Source: Pseudomonadales bacterium
GTDB lineage: Bacteria; Pseudomonadota; Gammaproteobacteria; Pseudomonadales; Pseudohongiellaceae
Length of the DNA: 64,000 nt
NCBI GenBank assembly: GCA_024234395.1
Contig: JACKOH010000002.1
Span: forward strand, 248,001-312,000
Reading direction: 5' to 3'
Position 1 is the first letter of the stretch. Each line of letters opens with the position of its first letter. The position numbers and the translations under genes are program-made. The notes beneath the pieces are model-generated. The model saw only the letters and a list, made by a program, of their open reading frames with translations. It had not been told where the DNA came from and did no database searches. Below are positions 42,450-51,396 of the stretch, one piece after another.

Positions 42450-42499
42450 GCTTGTCTCACGTCGGCTATGCTCATTTCGCCCTTTATCTTGATTTGCAT
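42450..42499 (-). pseudogene. 5' part of the small gene interrupted by IS21 copy 2
   Basis: The minus strand from 42499 encodes MQIKIKGEMSIADVRQ before the IS end. With the 3' part at 39657-39852 it rebuilds an in-frame gene of about 79 codons. A start at the internal ATG (MSIADV), with AAGGG a few bases upstream, is also possible. Confidence 0.78.
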
Positions 42500-42797
42500 G
42501 GTTTCCAGCCAACTTTCTCTAAATTTCCGCCCTTTACTTATGGTTGCATGCAAGACACTAAGAAACCGTTAACAAATCCGCTGGAAGCCGCAGAATTAGT
42601 GGCTTTCCTTTGTTTTTAAGTTGAAATTTGGCTGAATTTGCTGAATTTTCTTCTTAATAGCCTAAAAACCTCATAATTGTACTATATATGATACATAGAA
42701 TAGCCTTATGTTTTATATATAAAACAATTCGTTTGACTAGAACCCTCTTATCCGCTAATTTGGTGAGAGCACTAAGTTACTCGCGAAGGATTAGGTC
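42456..42797. other. AT-rich intergenic region upstream of the HipB-like gene
   Basis: Apart from the 5' gene fragment at its left edge, no gene was recognised. It holds a 16-bp perfect palindrome (42710-42725), a likely operator, and several AT-rich promoter-like stretches between 42660 and 42760. Confidence 0.6.
42710..42725. promoter_or_regulatory. Palindromic putative operator of the hipBA-like pair
   Basis: GTTTTATATATAAAAC is a perfect 16-bp palindrome 72 bases before the XRE-type regulator gene. HipB-type antitoxins autoregulate through palindromes upstream of their operon, so this is a plausible binding site. Confidence 0.55.
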
Positions 42798-43133
42798 ATG
42801 CCTAAAACGAGCCGAATTTACTCAAATCATACGTTGCAAGCCCTCAAAGTCTTCGCTTCGCAGATCAAGCTTGCCCGTAAAAACCACCGCTGGAGCGAAG
42901 AAGAGCTAGCCGAAAGAGCAGGCACGTCACGCTCGACGCTTCGACGGGTGGAAAAAGGAGAACCTAGCGCTGAAATCGGTCTGTATTTCGAGATAGCAAC
43001 GCTCTTGGGTATTCCTCTATTTGGGGAAGACAGTAAGAGCTTAAGAACCGTTCAAAAGAACCTTGATATGGAACTGGCACTCCTGCCCAAGCGCATAGAC
43101 AAGGAATCCAAAGAGGTCTTTGATGAATTCTAA
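42798..43133 (+). CDS. XRE-family HTH regulator, HipB-like antitoxin
   Basis: 111 residues. The HTH_XRE domain occupies about residues 19-75: LARKNHRWSEEELAERAGTS, RSTLRRVEKGEPSAEIGLYF, EIATLLGIPLF. The C-terminal extension probably contacts HipA. The stop overlaps the HipA start by 11 bases, the usual arrangement of a type II toxin-antitoxin operon. Confidence 0.85.
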   Translation: MPKTSRIYSNHTLQALKVFASQIKLARKNHRWSEEELAERAGTSRSTLRRVEKGEPSAEIGLYFEIATLLGIPLFGEDSKSLRTVQKNLDMELALLPKRIDKESKEVFDEF

Positions 43134-44409
43134 GCAATCAAGGGCTTTTGTCTGGATTTGGCTGAAAAATCAAAGCGATCCCGTTGTCGCAGGTCTTTTG
43201 GAGCGCGATAACGGGACGCTTTCCTTTAACTACGGTAGAAGCTACTTGGCGAGAAAAGACGCCGTATCGATCTATGAGCCGGAACTACCTTTAAAGGAAG
43301 GGAAAATTCCCCTTTTGCCTCGCATGGAAATGCCTAGCTGCATTCGGGACGGCTCCCCCGACGCATGGGGTCGCCGCGTCATCATCAATCAGGAGACGGG
43401 TAAAAAGAACGAGGAGATCACCCTCACTGAACTGGATGAACTGTCCTATTTGCTCCTTTCCGGCTCTGACCGGATCGGTAATCTCGATTTTCAGGAATCG
43501 CCGACTGACTACGTACCCCGTAATCCAAAGGCCGCAACACTGGAAGAGCTTCAGCAGGCCTCCGAGCTAGTGCAAAAAGGTATTCCGCTGACCAAAGAGC
43601 TGGATCAGGCGCTTAACCATGGCTCAAGCATTGGTGGCGCGCGCCCGAAGGCCAGCATTGAGGCAGAAAACAAGAAATACATCGCCAAATTTTCAGGCTC
43701 TACCGACACATACAGCGTGGTCAAAGCCGAATATATCGCCATGCGACTGGCGCAAGAGGTTGGTATTAACGTGGCTCCCGTGGAATTAACCAGCGCTCAA
43801 CACAAAGACGTATTGCTCATAGAGCGCTTTGATCGTACGAGAGGAGATGACGGAAACTGGTATCGAAAAGCCATGGTCTCTTCTCTGACCATTTTCGGCA
43901 TGCCTGAAACAGAAGCGCGTTACGCCAGCTACGAAGACCTTGCTGAGAAAATTAGGCACCAATTTACTGACCCCAGAGATTCCCTGCACGAGCTATATCG
44001 CCGCATGGTATTCAATATTCTGGTAGGGAATACCGACGATCATGCCCGCAATCATGCCGCCTTCTGGGACGGTAGCCAGCTTACGATGACTCCTGCATAC
44101 GACATCTGTCCTCAAAATCGTACGGGGCAAGAAGCTTCACAAGCAATGAATATCCATGGTGCCAACAAGCTCAGTCAATTAGGCAATTGCCTTGCAGCAA
44201 GCAAGGCATTTCAACTGTCCGAAGATGCCGCAAAAGAAATCATGCGCTCACAAGTGGCGACAATAATCGCGCAGTATCCGACATTGTGTCAGGAGGCAAA
44301 TCTTACTGAAGTCGATCAGAGTTTCTTCTGGCGCAGACAGTTTTTAAACCCGTTTTGCTTTTACGATTTACCGGAAGAGTTTGCGCAAAGTCTGACGGAG
44401 GGACTGTAG
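43123..44409 (+). CDS. HipA-family serine/threonine kinase toxin
   Basis: 428 residues. N-terminal Couple_hipA-like domain, then the kinase: SIGGARPKASIEAENKKYIA (ATP-site), HKDVLLIERFDRTRGDDGNW, and the catalytic/metal loop FNILVGNTDDHARNHAAFWD followed by TPAYDICP. HipA kinases phosphorylate translation factors or tRNA synthetases and cause dormancy. Start at 43123 (ATG), with AGAGG upstream inside the antitoxin gene. Confidence 0.88.
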   Translation: MNSKQSRAFVWIWLKNQSDPVVAGLLERDNGTLSFNYGRSYLARKDAVSIYEPELPLKEGKIPLLPRMEMPSCIRDGSPDAWGRRVIINQETGKKNEEITLTELDELSYLLLSGSDRIGNLDFQESPTDYVPRNPKAATLEELQQASELVQKGIPLTKELDQALNHGSSIGGARPKASIEAENKKYIAKFSGSTDTYSVVKAEYIAMRLAQEVGINVAPVELTSAQHKDVLLIERFDRTRGDDGNWYRKAMVSSLTIFGMPETEARYASYEDLAEKIRHQFTDPRDSLHELYRRMVFNILVGNTDDHARNHAAFWDGSQLTMTPAYDICPQNRTGQEASQAMNIHGANKLSQLGNCLAASKAFQLSEDAAKEIMRSQVATIIAQYPTLCQEANLTEVDQSFFWRRQFLNPFCFYDLPEEFAQSLTEGL

Positions 44410-44533
44410 AAAGTCTGTTATACTAGCGCACCACGAGGGTGGTACACTCTTAAAAAAGTCTGGTGACCCACAAAGGAATTAAAGCCTTAAAATTCATTGA
44501 GATAAGGCGCAGCGCAAGGCATTCAGGGTAGTG

Positions 44534-44558
44534 GGTTCGATTCCGCCCCTGGGCACCA
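44534..44558 (+). repeat. attR: right 25-bp direct repeat of the island
   Basis: Identical to the last 25 bases of tRNA-Phe (30179-30203). Upstream flanking sequence does not form the rest of a tRNA, so this is the distal att copy. The chromosome resumes after 44558. Confidence 0.92.
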
Positions 44559-44795
44559 TCCCTTCAAAAAACGGGCTCTACCCCGTTAACAGGCATGGGC
44601 ATTCATACTCACTCGATTGATTATCCCATCCCACCCACGTGGGTCAGCACTCTCCATCGATCATTCTCAATGTTTCTAAAGCTATGGGCTCATTGAGAGC
44701 GCCATGACTTGCCTCTTTTTCTAGCAGACTGCAGGTCTGGTATAGTGGAAGTCTAAAAAGCTCATCTGCGTCGCCATACGCAATTCAGTTTGCCC
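44559..44795. other. Intergenic region between attR and the AraC-type regulator
   Basis: About 237 bases without a recognised gene. It should contain the promoter of the AraC-family gene, but no clear box was identified. Confidence 0.45.
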
Positions 44796-45818
44796 ATGGG
44801 ACAAATCACTTCACTTTTTGCGCACAAAGTTGCAGGCGTTGCTGAACACTCCATCGAGACGTCCGCAATGTTGGAATCGATCGGTATTGATCCAAATGCA
44901 CCGGTCGACCCATCAATCATGCTTAGAGATAGCGACTACTACGGATTCCTGGAAAATATCGCCAGAGCAGAACAATCCGGTCATACGCTGCCGTTACGCA
45001 CCGGCGATTCAATGCGCTGCGATGATTATGGATTGTTTGGCCTGGCATGGAAAACAGCATCCAACCTGCGTGCTTCCTTTACACGAGCGGAGCGATACTG
45101 GCGCGTAATGACCAGCGTTTCTGTTTATACCGTCGAGCCAACGGTTGATGGCTCATTCGTCCATCTTCACCGCGAGGGGGCTCGCGATCTAGGGATGCGA
45201 CTCTCCAATGAAGCCACTGTAGCTAGTATGTTCACCATCAGCAGTGAGGTGGCAACACAAGAGGTAAAACTCAATGGCGTATTTTTCAAACACGCTGGGC
45301 CTGAGATCGTGGCCGATCACGAAGCATTCTTCGGATGCCCGGTGCATTTTAATACTGACCGCGACGCCCTGCTGATCGCAGATGAATCCATGCGGGCACC
45401 GAATAGACTCGCTGACAGTGGGATCGCTCAATACTTTGAAGCCCAGCTCGATGCTGAGATCAGTCAGTTAGATGCAGAATATTCGCTGGATAAACAAGTA
45501 AAGCAACAGATTGCGGGCGCTCTAAGCGAAGGGGTTCCCAATATCAGCGCTATAGCCAGTGTGCTGGCTATGAGTAGTCGCACACTGCAACGCAAGCTAT
45601 CGGAGCAAGGCCTCACCTATCAGGCTCTAGTCGACGATGCACGCCGGGAATTTGCAGAGCGGCTACTAAGAGAGAACAAGCATTCTCTCAGCAACATTGC
45701 CTTTCTCACCGGTTTCTCGGAACAGAGCTCCTTCAACCGGGCATTCAAGCGCTGGGCAGGCCAAACCCCGCGTTCCTACCGCCTCGCCGCTCAATCCCAG
45801 AGCACACCAGCACATTAG
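44796..45818 (+). CDS. AraC-family transcriptional regulator with arabinose-binding-type N-domain
   Basis: 340 residues. The N-terminal domain (about 1-210) resembles the PF12625-type region of OruR/ArgR-like AraC proteins (FGLAWKTASNLRASFTRAER, HAGPEIVADHEAFFGCPVHF). The C-terminal AraC HTH has ISAIASVLAMSSRTLQRKLS and LSNIAFLTGFSEQSSFNRAF, then KRWAGQTPRSYR. The start ATG at 44796 is preferred over TTG at 44790. It lies upstream of an NmrA-like gene it may control. Confidence 0.9.
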   Translation: MGQITSLFAHKVAGVAEHSIETSAMLESIGIDPNAPVDPSIMLRDSDYYGFLENIARAEQSGHTLPLRTGDSMRCDDYGLFGLAWKTASNLRASFTRAERYWRVMTSVSVYTVEPTVDGSFVHLHREGARDLGMRLSNEATVASMFTISSEVATQEVKLNGVFFKHAGPEIVADHEAFFGCPVHFNTDRDALLIADESMRAPNRLADSGIAQYFEAQLDAEISQLDAEYSLDKQVKQQIAGALSEGVPNISAIASVLAMSSRTLQRKLSEQGLTYQALVDDARREFAERLLRENKHSLSNIAFLTGFSEQSSFNRAFKRWAGQTPRSYRLAAQSQSTPAH

Positions 45819-45943
45819 ACCCTGCCGATCCAATTGGCGGCTTCGGTCAAAAAGCTGGCATTAGCTGACAATAGTTTTGCGCGCCAGGTCTCTACACTCT
45901 CTCCTGACTTCTTTAATCCAAACGTTCTATACAGGAGAACCCC

Positions 45944-46783
45944 ATGAACAACACTGATCAGAATGTCATCTTAGTCACTGGTGGCACCGGCAAGACTGGC
46001 CGTCGCATCGCAAGAAATCTGCAAAACATGGGCAGGCCAACCCGAGTGGGTTCGCGCGCTTCCACACCTGCCTTCGACTGGAACAATCCCGCAAATTGGA
46101 AGGACTGCCTGGACAACGTGGAAGCGGCTTACATCAGCTACGCACCTGACCTTGCAATGCCGGGGGCGAGCGACACTATTCAGGCATTTGTGGATCTTGC
46201 TGTAACCAAAGGAGTGAAACGTCTGGTTGTGCTGTCCGGCAGAGGCGAAGAAGAAGCCCAGACCTGCGAACAGATCATTATCAACAGCGGCCTGGAATGG
46301 ACCGTGGTTCGCGCAAGCTGGTTTTTTCAGAACTTCTCAGAAGGCGCATTTATCGACATGGTACTCGCTGGACAAATCACTGTCCCGGCAGGCAATACCC
46401 TTGAACCTTTCGTGGATGTGGATGACATCTCTGATGTGGCAACTGTTGCTCTCGCTCAGGATGGGCACAATGGTCAGATTTACGAAGTAACCGGCCCACG
46501 CCTGATGAGTTTCACTGACATCGCAGCAGATCTCTCTGCTGCTATTGGCCGGGATATCACTTACCACGATGTACCCCACGACGCTTTTGTTAATGAAGTA
46601 AAGGAGTCAGGTGCGCCTCGAGACGTGGTATGGATGCTGGACTATCTGTTTGCCACTGTGTTGGACGGCCGCAACTCCTCTCTCACCGATGGCGTGCAGC
46701 GCGCCCTTGGCCGTAAGCCCAGGGACTTCAGAGACTACGCAATCGAAGTCGCCAAGACTGGCGTATGGAGGGTAGCCGCGTGA
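45944..46783 (+). CDS. NmrA-like NAD(P)-binding protein
   Basis: 279 residues. The N-terminal Rossmann motif VILVTGGTGKTGRRIARNLQ is followed by VKRLVVLSGRGEEEAQTCEQ, WTVVRASWFFQNFSEGAF and FVDVDDISDVATVALAQDG, typical of atypical short-chain dehydrogenase/NmrA proteins such as quinone-oxidoreductase-like regulators. Substrate unknown. The stop overlaps the next gene's GTG start (GTGA). Confidence 0.88.
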   Translation: MNNTDQNVILVTGGTGKTGRRIARNLQNMGRPTRVGSRASTPAFDWNNPANWKDCLDNVEAAYISYAPDLAMPGASDTIQAFVDLAVTKGVKRLVVLSGRGEEEAQTCEQIIINSGLEWTVVRASWFFQNFSEGAFIDMVLAGQITVPAGNTLEPFVDVDDISDVATVALAQDGHNGQIYEVTGPRLMSFTDIAADLSAAIGRDITYHDVPHDAFVNEVKESGAPRDVVWMLDYLFATVLDGRNSSLTDGVQRALGRKPRDFRDYAIEVAKTGVWRVAA

Positions 46784-47187
46784 GCAAGCTAATCAGAGCT
46801 CAGCTGCACGTGAATGGTTGGGTTGCAGTATTAATTGGCAGTTATATCGTCCTGGACCCGGTGAGCATGATCACCCTCAACGGCCTGCAAAGCGCGCTGT
46901 CGGCGGGACAGCTGTCCGAACTGAGAGCCCCCGGGGGACTGCTTTTCGTCTGCGGCCTTACGATCGTGTTCTGTGCCTCAAGGCCAGCAACGGTTCTTAG
47001 CGGCCTTTTGCTTTCCATCATGGTGTATGGCGGTTATGGCAGTGTAAGACTACTGGCTATGCTGCTTGACGGCCCGCCACCAGCCGGAATTCAACTGGCG
47101 ACAGCAATCGAAATAGGCCTGTGTGTACTTTCTGCGGCCTCTTGTTACCACATTCAAATGCGCAACCAAATGGTTCCGGAAAGATAA
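46780..47187 (+). CDS. Small membrane protein, DUF4345-like
   Basis: 135 residues, four hydrophobic helices (NGWVAVLIGSYIVLDP, LLFVCGLTIVFCASRPATVL, LLSIMVYGGYGSVRLLAMLL, LATAIEIGLCVLSAASCYHI). The layout and GSVRLLAMLLDG-type segment fit DUF4345. The start is GTG at 46780, overlapping the upstream stop, with GGAGGG just before it. Function unknown. Confidence 0.68.
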   Translation: MSKLIRAQLHVNGWVAVLIGSYIVLDPVSMITLNGLQSALSAGQLSELRAPGGLLFVCGLTIVFCASRPATVLSGLLLSIMVYGGYGSVRLLAMLLDGPPPAGIQLATAIEIGLCVLSAASCYHIQMRNQMVPER

Positions 47188-47197
47188 GGGGATTCTC

Positions 47198-47701
47198 ATG
47201 ACTTTTGACTGGACACTTTACTTTTGTCTGTTTCTTGCGTTGTGGAGTGCATTGGTTGGGGGCGTTTTCAAAGCCTTCTCTGAATTCATTATGGCTGGAC
47301 TGCTGCGTGCCGAGCCGGCTGCGGGCATCGAATCGATGCAATGGATTAATCGTACCGTGTTACGAACAGAGTTCGTTGCCGCCCTGATGTCGATAGCCCT
47401 ATTTTCTGTCTTGTTCGCTATCTATGCACTGTTTGTATTTGAAGGGCCAGGCCAGGTCGCTATTCTCATAGCTGCGTTCATCTATGTGCCATGCGTTTTT
47501 CTAATGACGATGTTCGGCAATGTGCCCATGAATAATCGACTGGCAAAACTCGACCATCGTTCTGACGAAGCAGCGATCTATTGGAAGGACTATGGCAAAC
47601 AATGGACTCGGCTTAACCATATCCGAACCCTGGGCTCTATATTCACATCAGGCCTGTACCTGATTGCCGCTATCACGTTGATCAATGCTGGACTGGTCTA
47701 G
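47198..47701 (+). CDS. DUF1772 (anthrone oxygenase-like) membrane protein
   Basis: 167 residues with four hydrophobic helices. LWSALVGGVFKAFSEFIMAG at the start, AAGIESMQWINRTVLRTEFV, FGNVPMNNRLAKLDHRSDEA and W-K-DYGKQWTRLNHIRTLG fit the DUF1772 family. The start at 47198 is chosen for the AAGGGGATTCTC spacing. Third gene of the NmrA-like operon. Confidence 0.8.
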   Translation: MTFDWTLYFCLFLALWSALVGGVFKAFSEFIMAGLLRAEPAAGIESMQWINRTVLRTEFVAALMSIALFSVLFAIYALFVFEGPGQVAILIAAFIYVPCVFLMTMFGNVPMNNRLAKLDHRSDEAAIYWKDYGKQWTRLNHIRTLGSIFTSGLYLIAAITLINAGLV

Positions 47702-47860
47702 CAGCCGGTTGCAAAACCCCCAGCTGGCTCAATACGGCGTTAAAATCTGGCTCAAATTGTTCATTTATGGCGAATAAACTGCGCTTTTTCGCCGGATTTT
47801 TGTGTTGTCTTGCGCAGACCTGAAATTTATTCAACAGGCTGCCGATCAAAGCGAAAGAGC
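47702..47860. repeat. Dispersed intergenic repeat, copy A (MITE-like, about 145 bp)
   Basis: The block from GCAGCCGGTTGCAAAA to TTATTCAACAGGCTGCC matches the reverse complement of 60889-61030 over most of its length, including CCAGCTGG..CAATACGGCGTTAA and AAACTGCG. Its ends form an inverted repeat. No open frame is present. Confidence 0.75.
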
Positions 47861-47964
47861 TACAGAAACAGGAGACAGACAATTTTTTTAATTAGACGTA
47901 CAACCGTGGTCTTATCGCTGTTTCAGCTTGTATATGCTGTCATGGCGACTTTGCAATCTTAGAC

Positions 47965-48867
47965 TCAAACAGACACAATCAGTGGCAGCTCTTTTCTTAT
48001 ATAATTGGCGAATGCAGTAACCACAGGCATGACACCCTGGCGTGAGGGCATCAAGAGGCTGATTTCTGCGTCTCCCGCCGTCCATTCCGGCAGGATTCGA
48101 ACCAGTCGACCTACTTTTAAATCATCCCTGCAGATGTAGGCCGGAAGGCCGATGATACCCAGGCCTGCAGAAGCCGCGTGCTTGAGTGTGACCATGTCGT
48201 CGCTACACAATTTAGGATCGTAAGGAAAGGAGAAGTTGGATCCGTCCGGGCCCTTAAGCGACCAGCACCCCACCTCGGGTTTCCAGCCTAGTTTTAACCC
48301 AGCGTGACCAGCTAGCTGCTCTGGTGTAATGGGAGTTCCTGCCTCTTCGAGATAGCCTGGCGATGCAAACAGTCCCCAAACTGCAGGCGCCAGATGTCTT
48401 TGAATCAGGCTTGAGTCGGCAAGAGGTCCCGTGTGTGCTCTTATGACCAGATCCAGCCCCGCCTCAATCAAATCTACGGGCTGATTTGTGACTTGCTGGA
48501 CTATCTCAACCTCTGGATTCTGAGAAAGAAACCTCGAGACGATATCCTTCATCGCGAACTGCGCCATTCCCACACTGCAACTCAGGCGGATCTTGCCCGA
48601 CAGTGTGTTGCTATGGCGCTCAATGGCTGCCCTGGCTGCCTCAACCTCATCAAGTGCCGATCGGGCATGATGATAGAACGCTTTACCCGCATCTGTGATC
48701 TGAAACTGCCTTGAAGTTCTTTGAATCAATCGAACCTTTAACTGTTCCTCCAATTGTTGAACACCCCTGCTTAGTCGGGATTTGGGTATATCCAATGCCC
48801 GACCTGCCGGGGCGAAACCCTTCTTCTCGACTACGTGGACAAAATAGTAAATGCCATTGAGGTCCAT
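47965..48867 (-). CDS. LysR-family transcriptional regulator
   Basis: 300 residues. N-terminal winged HTH (LNGIYYFVHVVEKKGFAPAG, RALDIPKSRLSRGVQQLEEQ). The effector-binding domain follows (IRLSCSVGMAQFAMKDIVSR, VDLIEAGLDLVIRAHTGPLA). Start at 48867 (MDLNGIYYF). It is divergent from the pirin gene across about 130 bases, the usual LysR arrangement, so it probably controls pirin and isochorismatase genes. Confidence 0.92.
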   Translation of the reverse strand: MDLNGIYYFVHVVEKKGFAPAGRALDIPKSRLSRGVQQLEEQLKVRLIQRTSRQFQITDAGKAFYHHARSALDEVEAARAAIERHSNTLSGKIRLSCSVGMAQFAMKDIVSRFLSQNPEVEIVQQVTNQPVDLIEAGLDLVIRAHTGPLADSSLIQRHLAPAVWGLFASPGYLEEAGTPITPEQLAGHAGLKLGWKPEVGCWSLKGPDGSNFSFPYDPKLCSDDMVTLKHAASAGLGIIGLPAYICRDDLKVGRLVRILPEWTAGDAEISLLMPSRQGVMPVVTAFANYIRKELPLIVSV

Positions 48868-49000
48868 CAGATCACTTCTCTCCAATTCGTTCTATATTCG
48901 AAACGTAAGATTCCGATTATGCCACTTTTACCGCCAATCGTTCCATTTTAGTCTATATATCACATTCAACTCAGCCCCGAATTTCAGAAAGGAGCAACTT

Positions 49001-49876
49001 ATGAGCACGCTTAAAAACGCAGCACTAGAAGCGCCCGGTGATCATCTCTACCACTCGGCAACTGTACGTGGTGATTCCCTGATAATTGGTGATGGCTTCG
49101 AAGCCAGGAGTTTTAAAGATGCCAAATTCGCGGGGCTGATGGACCCACTGGTTATGGTCGACCACTTCGTCATGTCTCAACCGACGTTCGGAGAGCACCC
49201 CCATGCAGGCATATCTGCTGTTTCAGTTCTACTCGAAGACAGTGTAGGCATTTTCAATAGCCAGGATTCACTCGGAAATTATGATGATCTGCAACCAGGT
49301 GACCTCTACTGGCTGAAAGCAGGAAAAGGAGCCACACATGATGAAAAACCCGTTGAGGGTGGCATAGCTCATGGCCTGCAAATATTCGTCAACTTGCCTG
49401 GCAGGTTTAAAAACGACGAGCCTCAGGTTTTTCATGTTTCTTCAAGAGACATACCGGTGATTCAGACAGAGGACTTCAGGATAAGGATTGTCCTCGGAGA
49501 AAGTAATGATGTAGTTGGCCAGCAGTCACCGAGTCTGCCGCTGACTATTCTCGATGCTTATCTCAAGCCACAAGGCACCTACACTCACAGTATCCAGGGC
49601 GATCAAGCTGTCTGGACCTACGCCGTGTGTGGGCGAGCAAACTTGACTATCGATGGTAAGATGTTCGAACTAGCCGAAGGGGAAGCGCTGGCAGTTCATA
49701 TCAATACTGAACAAGCCGAGCTGTCACTTGCATCAGAAGTCGGTGCCCATGCGGTAGTACTCCAGGGCAATCCGATTCGCGAGCAAATGATTCAGCACGG
49801 CCCATTTGCCATGAGCAATTCTGCAGATAAGGATGCAGTTGCAGTTGTTCAGGGCAAGGACAATTGGGATTTATAA
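49001..49876 (+). CDS. Pirin-family cupin protein
   Basis: 291 residues. Bicupin: the N-terminal metal site is seen in VDHFVMSQPTFGEHPHAGIS (His residues) and GIAHGLQIFVNLPGRFKNDE. The C-terminal Pirin_C cupin has SIQGDQAVWTYAVCGRAN. Some pirins are quercetin dioxygenases. AAAGGAG precedes the ATG at 49001. Probably co-transcribed with the isochorismatase gene. Confidence 0.9.
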   Translation: MSTLKNAALEAPGDHLYHSATVRGDSLIIGDGFEARSFKDAKFAGLMDPLVMVDHFVMSQPTFGEHPHAGISAVSVLLEDSVGIFNSQDSLGNYDDLQPGDLYWLKAGKGATHDEKPVEGGIAHGLQIFVNLPGRFKNDEPQVFHVSSRDIPVIQTEDFRIRIVLGESNDVVGQQSPSLPLTILDAYLKPQGTYTHSIQGDQAVWTYAVCGRANLTIDGKMFELAEGEALAVHINTEQAELSLASEVGAHAVVLQGNPIREQMIQHGPFAMSNSADKDAVAVVQGKDNWDL

Positions 49877-49922
49877 AAACTGCTCAAAAAAACTAACAGC
49901 CTATTGAAAATTGGAGAACACT

Positions 49923-50546
49923 ATGAATACAGTTATTGCAAATCAAGCACCGCTTACTCGTGATAATGCAGCACTTGTACTGGTTGATCATCAGGTCGGC
50001 CTAATGACAGGAATCCGCGATTTTTCGCCTGCGGAACTTAAGCACAATGTGGTGGGATTAGCCAGGTCGGCGAAAATTCTTGGTTTGCCAATTGTCACGA
50101 CAACAACTTCCGCAGATACCTTGTGGGGGCCCGCGTTTCCCGAGCTAGTGGCAGCCTTACCAGACCAGGAATTTATCGACCGCACCACAGTAAACGCCTG
50201 GGATGATCCGAGAGTGGAAGACGCTATCAGGCAAACCGGCAGAAGCAAACTCATCTTCGCTGGCGTCTCTCTGGAAGTTTGTGCTGCTTTTCCCGCCATG
50301 CGCGCGGTTCGAGAAGGTTTTGATGCCTATGTAGCTGTTGATGCGAGTGGTACTTTCAATGATACAAAGCGTGAAACAGGCCTAAACAGGCTGGCACAGA
50401 GTGGTGTTGTTGTTGCCGATGGGGCCAGCCTGATGGTGGAGATACTCGCGGACAACGCGGCAACAGAAGCTATGCAGGTGTACGAGGCCCTCAATATGGA
50501 CTGGTCCATTTTAGTTGGTCAGGTCAGGGCCAGCGCCGCAGCTTAG
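49923..50546 (+). CDS. Isochorismatase-like hydrolase (YcaC type)
   Basis: 207 residues. Catalytic Asp in ALVLVDHQVGLMTGIRDFSP, Lys region GRSKLIFAGVSLEVCAAFPA with the nucleophilic Cys, and TFNDTKRETGLNRLAQSGVV. This is the cysteine-hydrolase/YcaC layout. Substrate unknown. Start at 49923 with TTGGAGAACACT before it; 46 bases after the pirin gene. Confidence 0.88.
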   Translation: MNTVIANQAPLTRDNAALVLVDHQVGLMTGIRDFSPAELKHNVVGLARSAKILGLPIVTTTTSADTLWGPAFPELVAALPDQEFIDRTTVNAWDDPRVEDAIRQTGRSKLIFAGVSLEVCAAFPAMRAVREGFDAYVAVDASGTFNDTKRETGLNRLAQSGVVVADGASLMVEILADNAATEAMQVYEALNMDWSILVGQVRASAAA

Positions 50547-50587
50547 TCGAGTAAAATTAGTTAGCCCAGGAGCTTAGAGCTTTGAGT

Positions 50588-50629
50588 AAAAATACAGTGG
50601 TTCAGGTCTCGCTCAACCGCTGTATTTTT
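50588..50629 (+). terminator. Rho-independent-like terminator after the isochorismatase gene
   Basis: 15-bp stem AAAAATACAGTGGTT / AACCGCTGTATTTTT (50588-50602 with 50615-50629, one G-T pair) with a 12-base loop and a short T run. Likely stops the pirin-isochorismatase transcript. Confidence 0.75.
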
Positions 50630-50764
50630 AACACACTTCTTAGCAAATTATGATCTAGCTCTTGCAACAAACAGCCCTTGCCGTTCATGTGCTTGAAAGC
50701 CAGGGGGCTCGAATGAGACGAGAGGTAACTAATTAAATGATTCTTCCACTCCTGCCTGGCGAAT

Positions 50765-50785
50765 AAATAGATCTGTCCCTATTTA
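50765..50785. repeat. Second copy of the 21-bp hisA-hisF palindrome half
   Basis: AAATAGATCTGTCCCTATTT plus the next A is identical to 23992-24012. Only one arm is conserved here; the next bases (TGTCCATATTTAATTG) look like a degraded copy. It lies about 20 bases after the 3' end of the neighbouring minus-strand gene. Confidence 0.85.
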
Positions 50786-50806
50786 GTTGTTGTCCATATT
50801 TAATTG

Positions 50807-51253
50807 TTACCTGGTTGACCTGAGCTGCTCTTCTCCGGGGTTGACTTTTCGACTACTTATGTAACGTAAAGCAAGATAAGTGATTGCCCCGAAGAAGAGC
50901 AGTATTTGATACGAGCCCTCATGCAGATTTGTCAGTATACTGGCTCCCCCAGTGTAGTTCTCTAGCACTTGCTGAGAGACTGCGCTGAGATCGGTTCCTG
51001 CTGACTGTAATTCCCTCATGTCCTCCACTGTTGCCTGAAGACTCGAATTTATCCGCGATAAGTTTCTAATGACGACACCTGTGTAGAAAATGTAGGTAAT
51101 CAGCACAAAAGGTAACTGATAGATGTTTAATTTCTTCCCGAGCAGAGAGGACATGGTAAACAAGGCGATTGCAATACTCACACTCCAGGAACCCAGCGTC
51201 CAGATCCGGTCCTGGTACTCAGATGCAAGAAGCAGTAATTCACTTTGAGACAA
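50807..51253 (-). CDS. Membrane protein of unknown function
   Basis: 148 residues. Hydrophobic stretches at LGSWSVSIAIALFTMSSLLG, LPFVLITYIFYTGVVI and ILLFFGAITYLALRYI, separated by a polar loop (SRINSSLQATVEDMRELQSA). Three TM helices are likely. No family recognised. Codon use looks less GC-rich than the antiporter gene that follows. Confidence 0.6.
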   Translation of the reverse strand: MSQSELLLLASEYQDRIWTLGSWSVSIAIALFTMSSLLGKKLNIYQLPFVLITYIFYTGVVIRNLSRINSSLQATVEDMRELQSAGTDLSAVSQQVLENYTGGASILTNLHEGSYQILLFFGAITYLALRYISSRKVNPGEEQLRSTR

Positions 51254-51396
51254 ACCTTGTTCTTCTTTTGGAAAGACACGAAAGGTCGCTGGCGACTTTT
51301 GCCGATGCAGCTGAAATTATAGCCAAGGCAGAAGCTGTTTTGGAATTTTCCATCTAATAAGCAGATTGGTTAAGGCCAGATCTGAGAGCCTCCGGT

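Larger units (their letters stand above)
30204..44558. mobile_element. Composite integrative genomic island in tRNA-Phe (about 14.4 kb)
   Basis: Bounded by the 25-bp repeats at 30179-30203 and 44534-44558. It contains two tyrosine integrases, Xis/AlpA-like regulators, a putative HEPN/Toprim defence gene, a broken type I methylase gene, two IS21-family elements, an IS3-like remnant and a HipBA-like module. Most non-IS genes look AT-richer than the flanking backbone. The mosaic of broken genes indicates several insertions and deletions rather than a single clean element. Confidence 0.88.

Noticed and set aside
44534..44558. Possible second tRNA-Phe gene at the right end of the island
   Set aside because: Only the last 25 bases match; the D-arm, anticodon arm and 5' acceptor strand are absent.
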